DNA of 64,000 nt, taken from contig NZ_AXVM01000004.1 of the NCBI RefSeq assembly GCF_000484635.1, positions 186,001-250,000 of the forward strand. Direction: 5' to 3'. Positions 7,879 through 16,831 of the stretch are shown here, one piece after another. The first letter of the stretch is position 1. Each line of letters starts with the position of its first letter. The notes under the pieces are model-generated. The model saw only the letters and a program-made list of their open reading frames with translations. It had not been told where the DNA came from and made no database searches. A program made the translations under genes and the position numbers. The DNA is from Comamonas badia DSM 17552 (GTDB lineage Bacteria; Pseudomonadota; Gammaproteobacteria; Burkholderiales; Burkholderiaceae_C).

Positions 7879-8657
7879 GCGCCCCCACCGCATCGCCCAT
7901 CCTGCTCGAAGCACAGGGCGTGGCCAAGCACTACGGCAAGTTCGTCGCGTTGGGCGGCGTTGACCTGCAGGTACGCGCCAACACCGTGCATTCGGTGATC
8001 GGCCCCAACGGCGCGGGCAAGACCACGCTGTTTCACATGCTCACCGGCACCAAGACCGTGACCGGCGGGCGCATCGTCTTCGACGGCCACGACGTGACGC
8101 ACGAACCCGACCACCGGCGCGTGCGCCGTGGCATGGCACGCTCGTTCCAGGTCACCAGCCTGTTTCTGTCGCTCCCGGTGCGCGAAAACCTGCGCCTGGC
8201 CGCGCAAGGCATAGCGCCCGCGAAAGCGCTCAATTGCTGGAGCCCGCCCGTGGGGCCGCGCTCCTGTGCCGACACCGTGGCCCAGGTGCTGGAGCGCGTG
8301 GGCTTGACCCGTTACGCAGCGACACCCGCGGGCAACCTCTCGCACGGCCAGCAGCGGCGCCTGGAGGTGGGCATGGCGCTGGCCGCCAGGCCCAAGGCCA
8401 TCTTCCTGGACGAGCCCACCTCGGGCATGGGCATAGACGACCTGGGCGACATGAAGCGGCTGATCCAGGGCCTGAAGGACGAGCACACGGTGGTGCTGAT
8501 CGAGCACAACATGGGCATCGTGATGGACATCTCGGACACCATCACCGTCATGCAACTGGGGCGCGTGCTGGCCGAGGGCGTGCCCAGCACAATCCGCAGC
8601 GACGAGCGCGTGCGCAGCGCCTACCTGGGCAACATGATCACCGGGGGCAAGGAATGA
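7875..8657 (+). CDS. Branched-chain-type ABC transporter ATPase (LivG family)
   Basis: A 260-residue nucleotide-binding protein on the cytoplasmic face of the importer. Walker A is GPNGAGKTTL (residues 43-52), the ABC signature is NLSHGQQRRLEVGMAL, and Walker B is KAIFLDEPTSGM with the switch histidine in LIEHNMGIVMDIS. SHGQQ instead of SGGQQ is common in this family. It overlaps the LivF-type gene by four bases, so the four membrane-transporter genes are one translational block. Confidence 0.93.
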   Translation: MSAPTASPILLEAQGVAKHYGKFVALGGVDLQVRANTVHSVIGPNGAGKTTLFHMLTGTKTVTGGRIVFDGHDVTHEPDHRRVRRGMARSFQVTSLFLSLPVRENLRLAAQGIAPAKALNCWSPPVGPRSCADTVAQVLERVGLTRYAATPAGNLSHGQQRRLEVGMALAARPKAIFLDEPTSGMGIDDLGDMKRLIQGLKDEHTVVLIEHNMGIVMDISDTITVMQLGRVLAEGVPSTIRSDERVRSAYLGNMITGGKE

Positions 8658-9361
8658 AAACATTGCTGTCGGTAGAGGCCATCCACGCCCATTACGGCAA
8701 GAGCCATGTGCTGCAGGGCGTATCGCTGCAGGTGCAGGAGGGCGAACTGGTCACGCTGCTTGGGCGCAACGGCGCGGGCAAGACCACCACGCTCAAGACC
8801 ATCGCCGGCGTACTGCCGCCCACGCAGGGCCAGGTGCGCTTTGCCGGCGCGACGACCGGCCGCCTGGCCACGCACCAGGTGGCGCAGCGCGGCATCTGCC
8901 TGGTGCCCGAGCACCGCGGCATCTTCAAGTTGCTGACGGTGGAAGAAAACCTGCTGCTGGCCCAGCGCAAGAAGTCGCCCTGGCAGCTGCCGGACGTGTA
9001 CCGCATCTTCCCGCGCCTGCAGGAGCGCCGCAGCAATGGCGGCGGCCAGCTCTCGGGTGGCGAGCAACAGATGCTGGCCATAGGCCGCGCGCTGATGAAT
9101 GCGCCGCGCCTGCTGATGCTGGATGAGCCGGTCGAAGGCCTGGCCCCGGTCATCGTCGAGGAGATCGTGGCCCAGCTCAAGACCATCAAGGCCGCGGGCG
9201 TCACCATCCTGCTCGTCGAGCAGAACCTCGAGGTATGCACCCAACTGGCGGATCGCCACTACATCATCGAACAGGGCGCCATCGTGCACGAGGCGAGCAA
9301 TGCCGAGTTCCTCTCGGACGCCGCCATCAAGGATCGTTACCTGGGCGTCGGCCTAGTATGA
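8654..9361 (+). CDS. Branched-chain-type ABC transporter ATPase (LivF family)
   Basis: A 235-residue partner ATPase of the LivG-type protein. Walker A is GRNGAGKTTTLKT near residue 37, the LivF-specific LVPEHRGIFKLLTVEENLLL follows, the signature is QLSGGEQQMLAIGRAL, and Walker B is LLMLDEPVEGLAP. The start was set at the ATG overlapping the previous stop codon (ATGA). A longer in-frame extension upstream is only a shadow of livG. The hydrolase gene follows after 13 bases. Confidence 0.93.
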   Translation: MKTLLSVEAIHAHYGKSHVLQGVSLQVQEGELVTLLGRNGAGKTTTLKTIAGVLPPTQGQVRFAGATTGRLATHQVAQRGICLVPEHRGIFKLLTVEENLLLAQRKKSPWQLPDVYRIFPRLQERRSNGGGQLSGGEQQMLAIGRALMNAPRLLMLDEPVEGLAPVIVEEIVAQLKTIKAAGVTILLVEQNLEVCTQLADRHYIIEQGAIVHEASNAEFLSDAAIKDRYLGVGLV

Positions 9362-9374
9362 CAAGGAGTCTCTC

Positions 9375-10631
9375 ATGGACATGAAGTCTTCCCCCTGCGC
9401 CGCGCTGCGCACCGACGGCGCACGCCTTTGGCAATCGCTGATGGACCTGGCGCGCATCGGCGCCACGGCCAAGGGCGGCGTGTGCCGCATCGCGCTCACC
9501 GAGCTGGATCGCCAGGGCCGCGACCTGTTCGTGCAGTGGGCCAAGGACGCCGGCTGCAGCATCCGCGTGGACGCCATCGGCAACATCTTCGCGCGCCGCG
9601 CAGGCGCGCAGGACGACCTGCCGCCGGTGATGACCGGCAGCCACATCGACACCCAGCCCACGGGCGGCAAGTTCGACGGCAACTATGGCGTGCTGGCCGG
9701 CCTGGAGGTGCTGCGCACCCTCAACGCTGCGGGAGTGCGCACGCGCGCGCCCATCGAGGTGGTGGTGTGGACGAATGAGGAAGGTTCGCGCTTCGTGCCG
9801 GTGATGATGGGCTCGGGCGTGTTCGCCGGCGCCTTCACGCTGGAGCATGCGCTGGCGCAGCACGACGCCCAGGGCGTGAGCGTAGGCGAGGCGCTGCAAG
9901 CCATCGGCTACGCCGGCCAGGGCGGCCCGGCGCCGGCCGTGGGCGCGTACTTCGAAGCGCATATCGAGCAGGGCCCGGTGCTGGAGAACCACGACCGCAT
10001 CATCGGCGTGGTGACCGCCGCGCTGGGCCAGCGCTGGTACGACGTGAGCATCCAGGGCATGGAGGCGCACGCCGGCCCCACGCCCATGGAGCTGCGCCGC
10101 GATGCGCTGCTCGCCGCCAGCGAGCTGGTGCTGGAGGTGAACCGCATTGCCGTGCAGCGCAAACCCCATGCGCGCGGCACCGTGGGCACGATGGAGTTGT
10201 TCCCCAACTCGCGCAACGTCATCCCCGGCCGCGCCGGCCTGAGCGTGGACCTGCGCGCGCCCGACGACGCCCAGCTGCTGGACATGGATGCCGCGCTGCG
10301 CGCCGCCTGCGCGCGCATCGCCAGCGAACGCGGCCTGCAGATCGGCGTGGAGCAGGTGGTGTACTTTCCGCCCCAGCCCTTCACGCCGCAGCTGGTGGAA
10401 GCCGTGCGTGCCAACGCCGGCGACCTGGGCTACAGCAGCATGGACGTGGTCAGCGGAGCGGGCCACGACGCCGTGTACCTGGCGCGCGTGGCCCCCGCGG
10501 CCATGATCTTCGTGCCCTGCGACGACGGCATCAGCCACAACGAGATCGAGAACGCCGAACCCGCGCACCTGGAGGCCGGCTGCAACGTGCTGCTGCGCGC
10601 CATGCTGGCGGCGGCCGAGGTGGTGGCATGA
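9375..10631 (+). CDS. M20-family amidohydrolase, hydantoinase/carbamoylase type
   Basis: A 418-residue zinc- or manganese-dependent amidase of the N-carbamoyl-amino acid hydrolase / allantoate amidohydrolase / beta-ureidopropionase group. The metal ligands of that group can all be seen: His90 (TGSHIDTQPTGGKFDGNYG), Asp101, Glu135/136 (TNEEGSRF), His196 (FEAHIEQG) and His364 (SGAGHDAVY). The lid-domain motif GMEAHAGPTPM (His232) is also intact. The length is normal for the family. It probably hydrolyses an N-carbamoyl or similar amide bond in the cytoplasm on a substrate brought in by the ABC transporter of the same operon. It overlaps the M81 gene by four bases, which suggests the two enzymes work on the same compound. 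Confidence 0.88.
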   Translation: MDMKSSPCAALRTDGARLWQSLMDLARIGATAKGGVCRIALTELDRQGRDLFVQWAKDAGCSIRVDAIGNIFARRAGAQDDLPPVMTGSHIDTQPTGGKFDGNYGVLAGLEVLRTLNAAGVRTRAPIEVVVWTNEEGSRFVPVMMGSGVFAGAFTLEHALAQHDAQGVSVGEALQAIGYAGQGGPAPAVGAYFEAHIEQGPVLENHDRIIGVVTAALGQRWYDVSIQGMEAHAGPTPMELRRDALLAASELVLEVNRIAVQRKPHARGTVGTMELFPNSRNVIPGRAGLSVDLRAPDDAQLLDMDAALRAACARIASERGLQIGVEQVVYFPPQPFTPQLVEAVRANAGDLGYSSMDVVSGAGHDAVYLARVAPAAMIFVPCDDGISHNEIENAEPAHLEAGCNVLLRAMLAAAEVVA

Positions 10632-12094
10632 AGATCCTGATCGCGCGGCTGAACCACGAGACCAACACCTTCTCGCCCGTGCCCACGCCCCTGGCGGCGT
10701 TCAACCCCAGCTATAACGAAGAGGCCTACCGCGCCAACAAGGGCATGCGCACGGCCATGGCTGCCTTCATCGACCTGGCGGAAAGCGCGGGCGCAACGCT
10801 GGTCACCCCCGTGTCGGCCATGGCCTACCCCAGCGGCCCGGTGCATGCCGCGGCCTATGACGAGCTCACGCGCCGCATCGTCGATGCCGTGCCGGGCTGC
10901 GACGCCATCCTGCTGGATCTGCACGGCGCCATGGTGGCCGAGAACAGTGCCGACGGCGAGGGCGACCTGCTGGCGCGCGTGCGCGCCGCCGCGCCCGGCG
11001 TGCCCCTGGGCGTGGCGCTGGATCTGCACGGCAACATCACCGAGAAGATGATCGCCAACGCCGACGTGATGGTGGGCTTCAAGACCTACCCGCATATCGA
11101 CATGTACGAGACCGGCGAGCATGCCGGGCGCCTGCTGCTGCAGATGCTGCGCGGCGAGGCCCGCTACCGCGTCTGCTGGCACCCGCTGCCGCTGATGAGC
11201 CACACGCTGCGCAGCACCACGCTGGATGGCGCGATGCTGGGCGCCGTGCAGGCCGCGCGCGCGCTGGAAGCCGATGGCATGCCTGCGGTGACGGTGTTCG
11301 CCGGCTTCTCGCTGGCTGACATCGCGGCGCCCTGCATGAGCGTGGTCGCCACTTGCCGCGCCAAGGATGAGCAATCAAGCCAAACCGCCGTGGACGGCCT
11401 GGCGCAGCAGATCTGGCGGCGTCGGGACGAATATGTTTACCGCAGCGAACCCCTGGCCGATTCGCTGCGCCGCGCCGCAGAGCTAGCGAAGGGCGCAAGC
11501 CGGCCCGTGCTGCTGCTGGACCATGGCGACAACTGCATGTCGGGCGGCACCTGCGACACCATGGACGTGCTGCAGGCGGCGCTGGCGCTAGGCCTGACGG
11601 GCATTGCCGTGGGCCCTATCTGCGACCCTGAGGCAGTGGCAACCATGACCCAGATCGGCATCGGCGAAGAAGTCGAAATCGCGCTGGGTAACAAGGTTTC
11701 GCTCGAACGCATCGGCCTGCACAAACAGCCGCTGCGGCTGCGCGGCCGCGTGCGAGCCATCAGCGACGGCAGCTACACCGTCACCGGCCCGATCTACACC
11801 GGCGAGCGCTGCCACATGGGCCGATCGGTGTGCCTGGACATAGGCAGTGCGCAGATCGTGGTCACCGAGCAGACCCATGAGCCCTGGGATCTGGGCGTGT
11901 TCCACTGCGTGGGCATGGATCCGACGCAGTTCCGCTACCTGTTGCTCAAGTCACGCATGTACTGCCGGCCGGTGTTCGTGCCGCTGTCGGCCGGATTGGT
12001 CGAGTGCGACAGCCCCGGCGTGACCACCTCGGACTACGCACGCTTTACATTTGCCAACGTGAAGTATCCGGTCTATCCGCTGGACCCGCTCTGA
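10628..12094 (+). CDS. M81-family metallopeptidase (MlrC / microcystinase C-like)
   Basis: A 488-residue protein with the two-domain MlrC architecture. The N-terminal DUF1485-type domain has the metal-binding set NHETNTFSPV (His10, Glu11), LLDLHGAMV (Asp97, His99), LDLHGNIT (Asp132, His134) and YPHIDMYETGEHA. The C-terminal domain begins near residue 300 with LLLDHGDNCMSGG. MlrC was described as the enzyme that cleaves linearised microcystin, but most homologues sit in operons with carbamoylases and ABC importers, and their natural substrates are unknown. The four-base overlap with the carbamoylase gene indicates a common pathway. A hydantoin- or imide-derived amide is one possibility; no substrate is proven here. 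Confidence 0.88.
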   Translation: MKILIARLNHETNTFSPVPTPLAAFNPSYNEEAYRANKGMRTAMAAFIDLAESAGATLVTPVSAMAYPSGPVHAAAYDELTRRIVDAVPGCDAILLDLHGAMVAENSADGEGDLLARVRAAAPGVPLGVALDLHGNITEKMIANADVMVGFKTYPHIDMYETGEHAGRLLLQMLRGEARYRVCWHPLPLMSHTLRSTTLDGAMLGAVQAARALEADGMPAVTVFAGFSLADIAAPCMSVVATCRAKDEQSSQTAVDGLAQQIWRRRDEYVYRSEPLADSLRRAAELAKGASRPVLLLDHGDNCMSGGTCDTMDVLQAALALGLTGIAVGPICDPEAVATMTQIGIGEEVEIALGNKVSLERIGLHKQPLRLRGRVRAISDGSYTVTGPIYTGERCHMGRSVCLDIGSAQIVVTEQTHEPWDLGVFHCVGMDPTQFRYLLLKSRMYCRPVFVPLSAGLVECDSPGVTTSDYARFTFANVKYPVYPLDPL

Positions 12095-12096
12095 CC

Positions 12097-13290
12097 GTGA
12101 CTACCACCACACCACGCCAGCCTCGACACCTTGCCACTGCTGTTCTGCTGCGAAGCAGGTGGTTCTTGTGGGCCTGCCTGACAGTCGCCTTTTGCCACAT
12201 GGTGGCAGCCCAGCCATCCACGCAAGTCAGGCCTGAGGTGATGGCCACCGACCTGGACCACCCCTGGGCCGTCGCCTTCCTGCCCGAGGGCCGTTTTCTC
12301 GTCACCGAACGGCCCGGCCGCATGCGCGTGATCGAGCCCGATGGGCGTGTGCATGCACCCCTTGGCGGCGTGCCTGCGGTGGCGGCAAGCGGCCAGGGCG
12401 GCTTGCTCGACATAGCGCTTGATTCCGGCTTTGCGCGCAACCGCCTGCTCTACTTCTGCTACGCCGAGCCGGGGAACAACGGCAGCAGCGGCACCGCGCT
12501 CGCCCGTGCGCGCCTGAACGAAGACCTGACCAGTCTGCAGGATGTGCAGGTGATCTTCCGCCAGCAGCCCAAGGTGGCCAGCCGCCTGCACTTCGGCTGC
12601 CGCATCGCCGAGCGGCAGGTGGGCGGCAAGAGCGACGGCACGCTGTTTCTCACGCTCGGCGAGCGCTTCAGCCAGCGCGATGCGGCGCAGCGCCTGGATA
12701 ACCACCTGGGCAAGGTGGTGCGCGTGGGCAAGGACGGCAGCGTGCCGAAAGACAATCCCTTCATTGGCCGCGGCGGCACGCTGCCGGAGATATGGAGCCA
12801 TGGCCACCGCAACGGCCAGGGCGCCGCCATCGCGCCCGATGGGCAGTTCTGGATGACCGAGCATGGCGCCATGGGTGGCGACGAAATCAACCTGCCGCGC
12901 GCCGGCGGCAACCACGGCTGGCCGGTGGTGAGCTTTGGCGTGAACTACGACGGCACGCCCGTGGGTACGGGCCAGAGCGGCGCACCGGGCATGCAGGCGC
13001 CGCTGCATCACTGGACGCCCTCGATCGCACCTTCGGGCATGGCGTTTCTCACCAGCGACCGGTATGGCAGCGGCTGGCAAGGGGGCCTGTTCGTCGGTTC
13101 GCTCAAGTTCCGGTACCTGGCGCGCCTCACGCTCAGGGATGGCCGCGTGGTGGGCGAAGAGCGCCTGCTGCAGAACCTGAAGCGGCGCATCCGCGACGTG
13201 CGCCAGGGGCCGGATGGCTGGCTTTATGTGCTGACGGACGAAGACAAGGGGCAATTGCTGCGGATACTGCCCGCACCCATGACGAAATGA
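12097..13290 (+). CDS. PQQ-dependent sugar dehydrogenase family protein, secreted
   Basis: A 397-residue six-bladed beta-propeller of the soluble glucose/aldose sugar dehydrogenase group (GSDH/YliI). The chosen start is a GTG two bases after the M81 stop. It gives a signal peptide (LLRSRWFLWACLTVAFCH, cleavage near VAA-Q), so the enzyme is periplasmic. Family markers are DLDHPWAVAFLPEGRFLVTER, the catalytic-histidine motif WSHGHRNGQG, WMTEHGAMGGDEIN and PSIAPSGMAFLT. An upstream ATG at 12004 exists but lies inside the M81 gene. The close spacing suggests cotranscription with the transporter operon, although a functional link to the hydrolases is not obvious. Confidence 0.82.
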   Translation: MTTTTPRQPRHLATAVLLRSRWFLWACLTVAFCHMVAAQPSTQVRPEVMATDLDHPWAVAFLPEGRFLVTERPGRMRVIEPDGRVHAPLGGVPAVAASGQGGLLDIALDSGFARNRLLYFCYAEPGNNGSSGTALARARLNEDLTSLQDVQVIFRQQPKVASRLHFGCRIAERQVGGKSDGTLFLTLGERFSQRDAAQRLDNHLGKVVRVGKDGSVPKDNPFIGRGGTLPEIWSHGHRNGQGAAIAPDGQFWMTEHGAMGGDEINLPRAGGNHGWPVVSFGVNYDGTPVGTGQSGAPGMQAPLHHWTPSIAPSGMAFLTSDRYGSGWQGGLFVGSLKFRYLARLTLRDGRVVGEERLLQNLKRRIRDVRQGPDGWLYVLTDEDKGQLLRILPAPMTK

Positions 13291-13436
13291 CCGGCGACGG
13301 GCGTCGCCATGAAAAGTGAAGCGCGCCCCCGGATCATGCGCCGCAAGGCGCGTCACCGCCGCGCAGCGCGGTCATGCTTCATCGCGCCCTCAGAGACTGA
13401 GAGTTTTTTGGCCGTGCCCGAAAGATTCTCAGTCCC

Positions 13437-15482
13437 TCAGGGCAAATCGGGCTCCGGGTCGCGGTCATTGCTCGCGCGCGGGCCGATCGTGCCCAGCCTC
13501 GCCTTGAGCGACTGCGGCTGGCCAGTGATGATGGCGGCGTAGTTCACGGTATTGGCCAGCACCTTCTTGACGTAGTCGCGCGTCTCGTTGAAGGGCACGT
13601 TCTCGGCCCAGATCGCGGCCTCCAGCACCGGGCCGTTGCGCCAGCTTCTGGGGCGCCCGGGGCCTGCGTTGTAAGCGGCGGCGGCCAGCGGCATGGAGTC
13701 GTCGAAATCGTCCAGCGCCAGCTTGAGGTAGGCCGTGCCTATGGCCAGGTTGGTTTCCTTGTCGTTGAGCTGATCGGTGGTGAAACCGGCGAGGCCGATC
13801 TTCTTCGCCGTCCAGCGCGCCGTGGCGGGCATCACCTGCATCAGGCCCGAGGCGCCAACGTGCGAGCGCGCGTCCATGATGAAGCGGCTCTCCTGGCGCA
13901 CCAGGCCGTAGACATAGGCCGGGGCCAGCCCGATCTCGGCCGTGCGGCGCAGCACCGCGTCGTGAAACGGCATCGGAAAGCGCTGCGCGCTGTCGATGAA
14001 GCCCTTGGTGCGCTCGCTGGTGTTGATGCAGCGGTCCCAGACCTCCTGGCTGCAGGCGAAATCGGCGGCGGCCAGCAGCTCGCGGTCGCCCATGCCGCCG
14101 CTCTGGTGCAGGTTGGTGGTGTAGTTCCATTCGCGCACGCCTTCGCCGCGCAGGCCCAGCAGGATGGCGTAGAGCGCGCGGTTGAGCCCTGGGTTGGCGC
14201 GGGCGGCGGCTTTTTCTTCAGCGGTGAGTGGCGCGGGCGCGGGCGGCGTCTGGATACGCCCGCCGATCTCTTCCATCGCCAGTTGCTCGTAAAAGCCGGT
14301 GGTGCCGGCGATGCTGGCGAACAAGGCTTCGGCCTGCGCCTTGACGTCGGCGCTCGGCTGGCCTGCCATCAGCGCACGAGCCTTCCAATAGACCCAGGTG
14401 CTTTCCTCACGCAGCGCCGGGCGCATGGCGGCGATGGCCTGGCGCACCTGCTTCCACTGGCCGGCGCGCAGCGCGGCACGCGCCTTCCAGGCCAACATCT
14501 CGCCGGGCAAATCGGCATCGCGCGTGACCTTGGCAAAGTAGGCCATCGCGTCGTCGGACAGCGACAGCGCCGCCTGCCGCCCGATCGCACCCCAGACCCA
14601 GTCGCGCTGCTCGCTGCTCAACCGCTCGGTCCAGGTATCGGACAGCAGCCGTGCCGCGCCGGTGTAATTGCTCATCGCCAGGCGCACCAGCGCCAGCGTG
14701 ACGAGTTCGCTGGAATGTTCGCGCCGCGCCGCTGCAGCCGGTGCCGCCGCAGGTTTGTGCTTGCCTTTGGTCTTGCTGGCCTTGGCCTTCGCAACGGGAC
14801 CGCCCAACGCGAGGTATTTGCTGGGAGCGCCGAAGGCTTCATTGAACTGCCCCAGCAGCTGCGGCGCCACCGCCTCCACGGCCGCACGCGACTGCCCCGG
14901 ATGGTTGATTTCGCCCCCCAGGCGCGCCTTGCGCCAGACATCCAGCGGCTGGATGCGGCCATCGGCCAGCAGCTGCGCGGCCGCCTGGGTGCAGCCGTCG
15001 CTGCTTCTCTTCTGGGCATACCAGCGGTTCAGAACCTGATCGCCCACATCGGCGGGTGCACTGCCCCTGATTTCAGCCACCAGCAAGGCATAGCACTGGA
15101 CGTTGGGGTCGTCGCGCATGCGAAAGTCCTGCAGCACATCGGAAAAACGCTGCCAGTCGCGGCGCTGTCCAAGAATCAGCAGCCAGTCGTTGCGCAGGCG
15201 GTCTTCCTGGTAGGTGCCCTTCCAGCGCTGGAAAAAAGCCTGCACTTCCTCATCGCTGGCGGACTCCAGCCGCGCCTTGAGCTCCCAATACGCCGCCCAG
15301 GCCTCAAGCGGGCTGCCCGCCGCCTGCGGCAAAAGCTGCGCCAGCTGCGCGCGGTCGCCCTTGCGATAGGCCTTCTGCATCTGCAGCAGCGCCTCGTCAC
15401 TGGCGTTTTGCGCCTGCGCGGGCATTGCCGCCATCACCACCAGGGCCGCGATCAGCGGTGTCAGAATGCGCAGGGTCTTCAT
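13437..15482 (-). CDS. slt: Soluble lytic murein transglycosylase (Slt70-like)
   Basis: A 681-residue periplasmic enzyme that cleaves the MurNAc-GlcNAc bond of peptidoglycan with formation of 1,6-anhydro-MurNAc. The N-terminal signal peptide is MKTLRILTPLIAALVVMAA with cleavage after AQA. A long alpha-superhelical region spans about residues 30-500, with a lysine/alanine-rich insert (KAKASKTKGKHK) near 235. The C-terminal SLT domain has the catalytic glutamate in YGLVRQESRF, then HVGASGLMQVMPATA and PLAAAAYNAGPG. It is divergent from the formyl-THF cyclo-ligase gene with only 17 bases between start codons, and no good ribosome binding site is visible for slt. An 8-bp inverted repeat (GACTGAGA / TCTCAGTC, 13395-13434) overlaps the 3' end. 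Confidence 0.93.
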   Translation of the reverse strand: MKTLRILTPLIAALVVMAAMPAQAQNASDEALLQMQKAYRKGDRAQLAQLLPQAAGSPLEAWAAYWELKARLESASDEEVQAFFQRWKGTYQEDRLRNDWLLILGQRRDWQRFSDVLQDFRMRDDPNVQCYALLVAEIRGSAPADVGDQVLNRWYAQKRSSDGCTQAAAQLLADGRIQPLDVWRKARLGGEINHPGQSRAAVEAVAPQLLGQFNEAFGAPSKYLALGGPVAKAKASKTKGKHKPAAAPAAAARREHSSELVTLALVRLAMSNYTGAARLLSDTWTERLSSEQRDWVWGAIGRQAALSLSDDAMAYFAKVTRDADLPGEMLAWKARAALRAGQWKQVRQAIAAMRPALREESTWVYWKARALMAGQPSADVKAQAEALFASIAGTTGFYEQLAMEEIGGRIQTPPAPAPLTAEEKAAARANPGLNRALYAILLGLRGEGVREWNYTTNLHQSGGMGDRELLAAADFACSQEVWDRCINTSERTKGFIDSAQRFPMPFHDAVLRRTAEIGLAPAYVYGLVRQESRFIMDARSHVGASGLMQVMPATARWTAKKIGLAGFTTDQLNDKETNLAIGTAYLKLALDDFDDSMPLAAAAYNAGPGRPRSWRNGPVLEAAIWAENVPFNETRDYVKKVLANTVNYAAIITGQPQSLKARLGTIGPRASNDRDPEPDLP

Positions 15483-15499
15483 GGGAGAGGAATTATCGG

Positions 15500-16072
15500 A
15501 TGGACAAGCAAGCCCTGCGCCGGAAACTGGTGGCCGAGCGCCAATCCCTGCCCGACCGCCTGCAGCGCGCCGACGCGCTGCAGCAGGTGATGCGCTTCTG
15601 GCTGGTGGGGCGCAGCGACACGCTGATTGGCGCCTACTGGCCGATCAAGGGCGAGTTCGATCCGCTGCCCGCGCTGCACCGCTGGAAGGAAGATGGCGAG
15701 CTGATGGAGGAGCCCCAGCGCAGGCGCATAGCCCTGCCGGTGATCGACAAGGCCACCAAGACGCTGAGCTTTCACGCCTGGTACCCGGGCTGCCCGATGG
15801 AAGAAGACGCCTATGGCATCCCCAAGCCCAAGGACACCGAGGTGCTGCACCCCACGCTGCTGTTCGTGCCCTGCGTGGGCTACGGCGCGGGCGGCTACCG
15901 CCTGGGCTATGGCGGCGGCTTTTACGACCGCACGCTGGCCGCGCTGCGGCCGCGCCCCTTCACCGTGGGGCTGGGATACACGCAAGGCCATGTCGATGAT
16001 TTCGAGCCCGAGCCGCACGACGAGCCGCTTGACGCCATCTTCAACGACAACGGCATCGTCTGGCCGTATTGA
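15500..16072 (+). CDS. 5-formyltetrahydrofolate cyclo-ligase
   Basis: A 190-residue cytoplasmic enzyme converting 5-formyl-THF plus ATP to 5,10-methenyl-THF. The start MDKQALRRKLVAERQSL is preceded by GGAGAGG about nine bases upstream. The N-terminal basic helix RRKLVAER, the IGAYWPIKGEFD strand and the nucleotide/folate motif GYGAGGYRLGYGGGFYDRTL near residue 138 are diagnostic. The length matches the family. It is followed 17 bases later by the GST gene, possibly as one transcript. Confidence 0.93.
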   Translation: MDKQALRRKLVAERQSLPDRLQRADALQQVMRFWLVGRSDTLIGAYWPIKGEFDPLPALHRWKEDGELMEEPQRRRIALPVIDKATKTLSFHAWYPGCPMEEDAYGIPKPKDTEVLHPTLLFVPCVGYGAGGYRLGYGGGFYDRTLAALRPRPFTVGLGYTQGHVDDFEPEPHDEPLDAIFNDNGIVWPY

Positions 16073-16089
16073 GTCAATGAAGGAAAACC

Positions 16090-16773
16090 ATGCTGCAGTT
16101 CCATACCGGCAACAAGAACTATTCCTCCTGGTCCATGCGCGTGGGCGTGCTGCTGGCGCAGGCGCAGATCCCGCACGAGGAAACCGTGCTGCGCATGGAC
16201 GGCTTCGGGCCGGATTCCGAATTCAAGCAGCGCCTGCGCGCCATCAGCCCCACGGGCAAGGTGCCGCTGCTGATCGACGGCGACACCACGGTCTGGGATT
16301 CGCTGGCCATCGTCGAATACCTGGCCGAGCGCTTTCCCGAAAAACACCTCTGGCCCCAGGACGGCAGCGCGCGCGCCCGCGCCCGCAGCGTGGTGGCCGA
16401 GCTGCACAGCGGCTTTGGCGCGCTGCGCCAGCACTGCTCGATGAGCATAGAAGCGCAGCTGCCCGACGTGGGCGCCATCATCTGGCGCGACCAGCCGACC
16501 GTGCGCGCCGATGTGCAGCGCGCCGTGGACCTCATCACCGAGCTGCTGGCCACCTATGGCGGGCCGATGCTGTTTGGCGCCTTCTCGATCGCCGATGCCT
16601 GGTACGCACCCATGTGCATGCGCTTTGCCACCTACGCCCTGCCGCTGCCCCGGCAGGTGCAGGACTATGTGCAGCGCGTGCAGGCGCTGCCGGGCGTGAA
16701 GGCCTGGGTGGATGCGGCGCACGCCGAGCAGGATTTTCTGGCGTTCATGGAGCCGTACCGGTTGCGGCGGTAG
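16090..16773 (+). CDS. Glutathione S-transferase family protein
   Basis: A 227-residue cytosolic GST. The thioredoxin-like N-terminal domain starts LQFHTGNKNYSSWSMRVGVL, where a serine of YSSWS takes the place of the glutathione-activating residue, then ISPTGKVPLLIDG with the cis-proline, and WDSLAIVEYLAERFP with the gamma-glutamyl-binding Asp-Ser pair. The C-terminal helical domain contains GAFSIADAWYAPMCMRF with the capping-box aspartate. Family members often conjugate or reduce electrophiles; the substrate is not identifiable. A GGAAAACC sequence precedes the ATG as a modest ribosome binding site. Confidence 0.88.
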   Translation: MLQFHTGNKNYSSWSMRVGVLLAQAQIPHEETVLRMDGFGPDSEFKQRLRAISPTGKVPLLIDGDTTVWDSLAIVEYLAERFPEKHLWPQDGSARARARSVVAELHSGFGALRQHCSMSIEAQLPDVGAIIWRDQPTVRADVQRAVDLITELLATYGGPMLFGAFSIADAWYAPMCMRFATYALPLPRQVQDYVQRVQALPGVKAWVDAAHAEQDFLAFMEPYRLRR

Positions 16774-16783
16774 CACGGTCGGG

Positions 16784-16805
16784 ATGTAGCACACATGCGC
16801 TACAT
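16784..16805. promoter_or_regulatory. Inverted repeat, candidate autoregulatory operator of the toxin-antitoxin pair
   Basis: Perfect 7-bp arms ATGTAGC and GCTACAT are separated by eight bases and end 26 bases before the antitoxin ATG. This is where ribbon-helix-helix antitoxins usually bind their own promoter. Confidence 0.55.
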
Positions 16806-16831
16806 TTGGCTCAATTCCTTTGGAGGCAGCC

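Noticed and set aside
13395-13434. 8-bp inverted repeat (GACTGAGA/TCTCAGTC) at the slt 3' end considered as a terminator
   Set aside because: The loop is 24 bases and no T-run follows the stem on either strand, so I do not call it a terminator.
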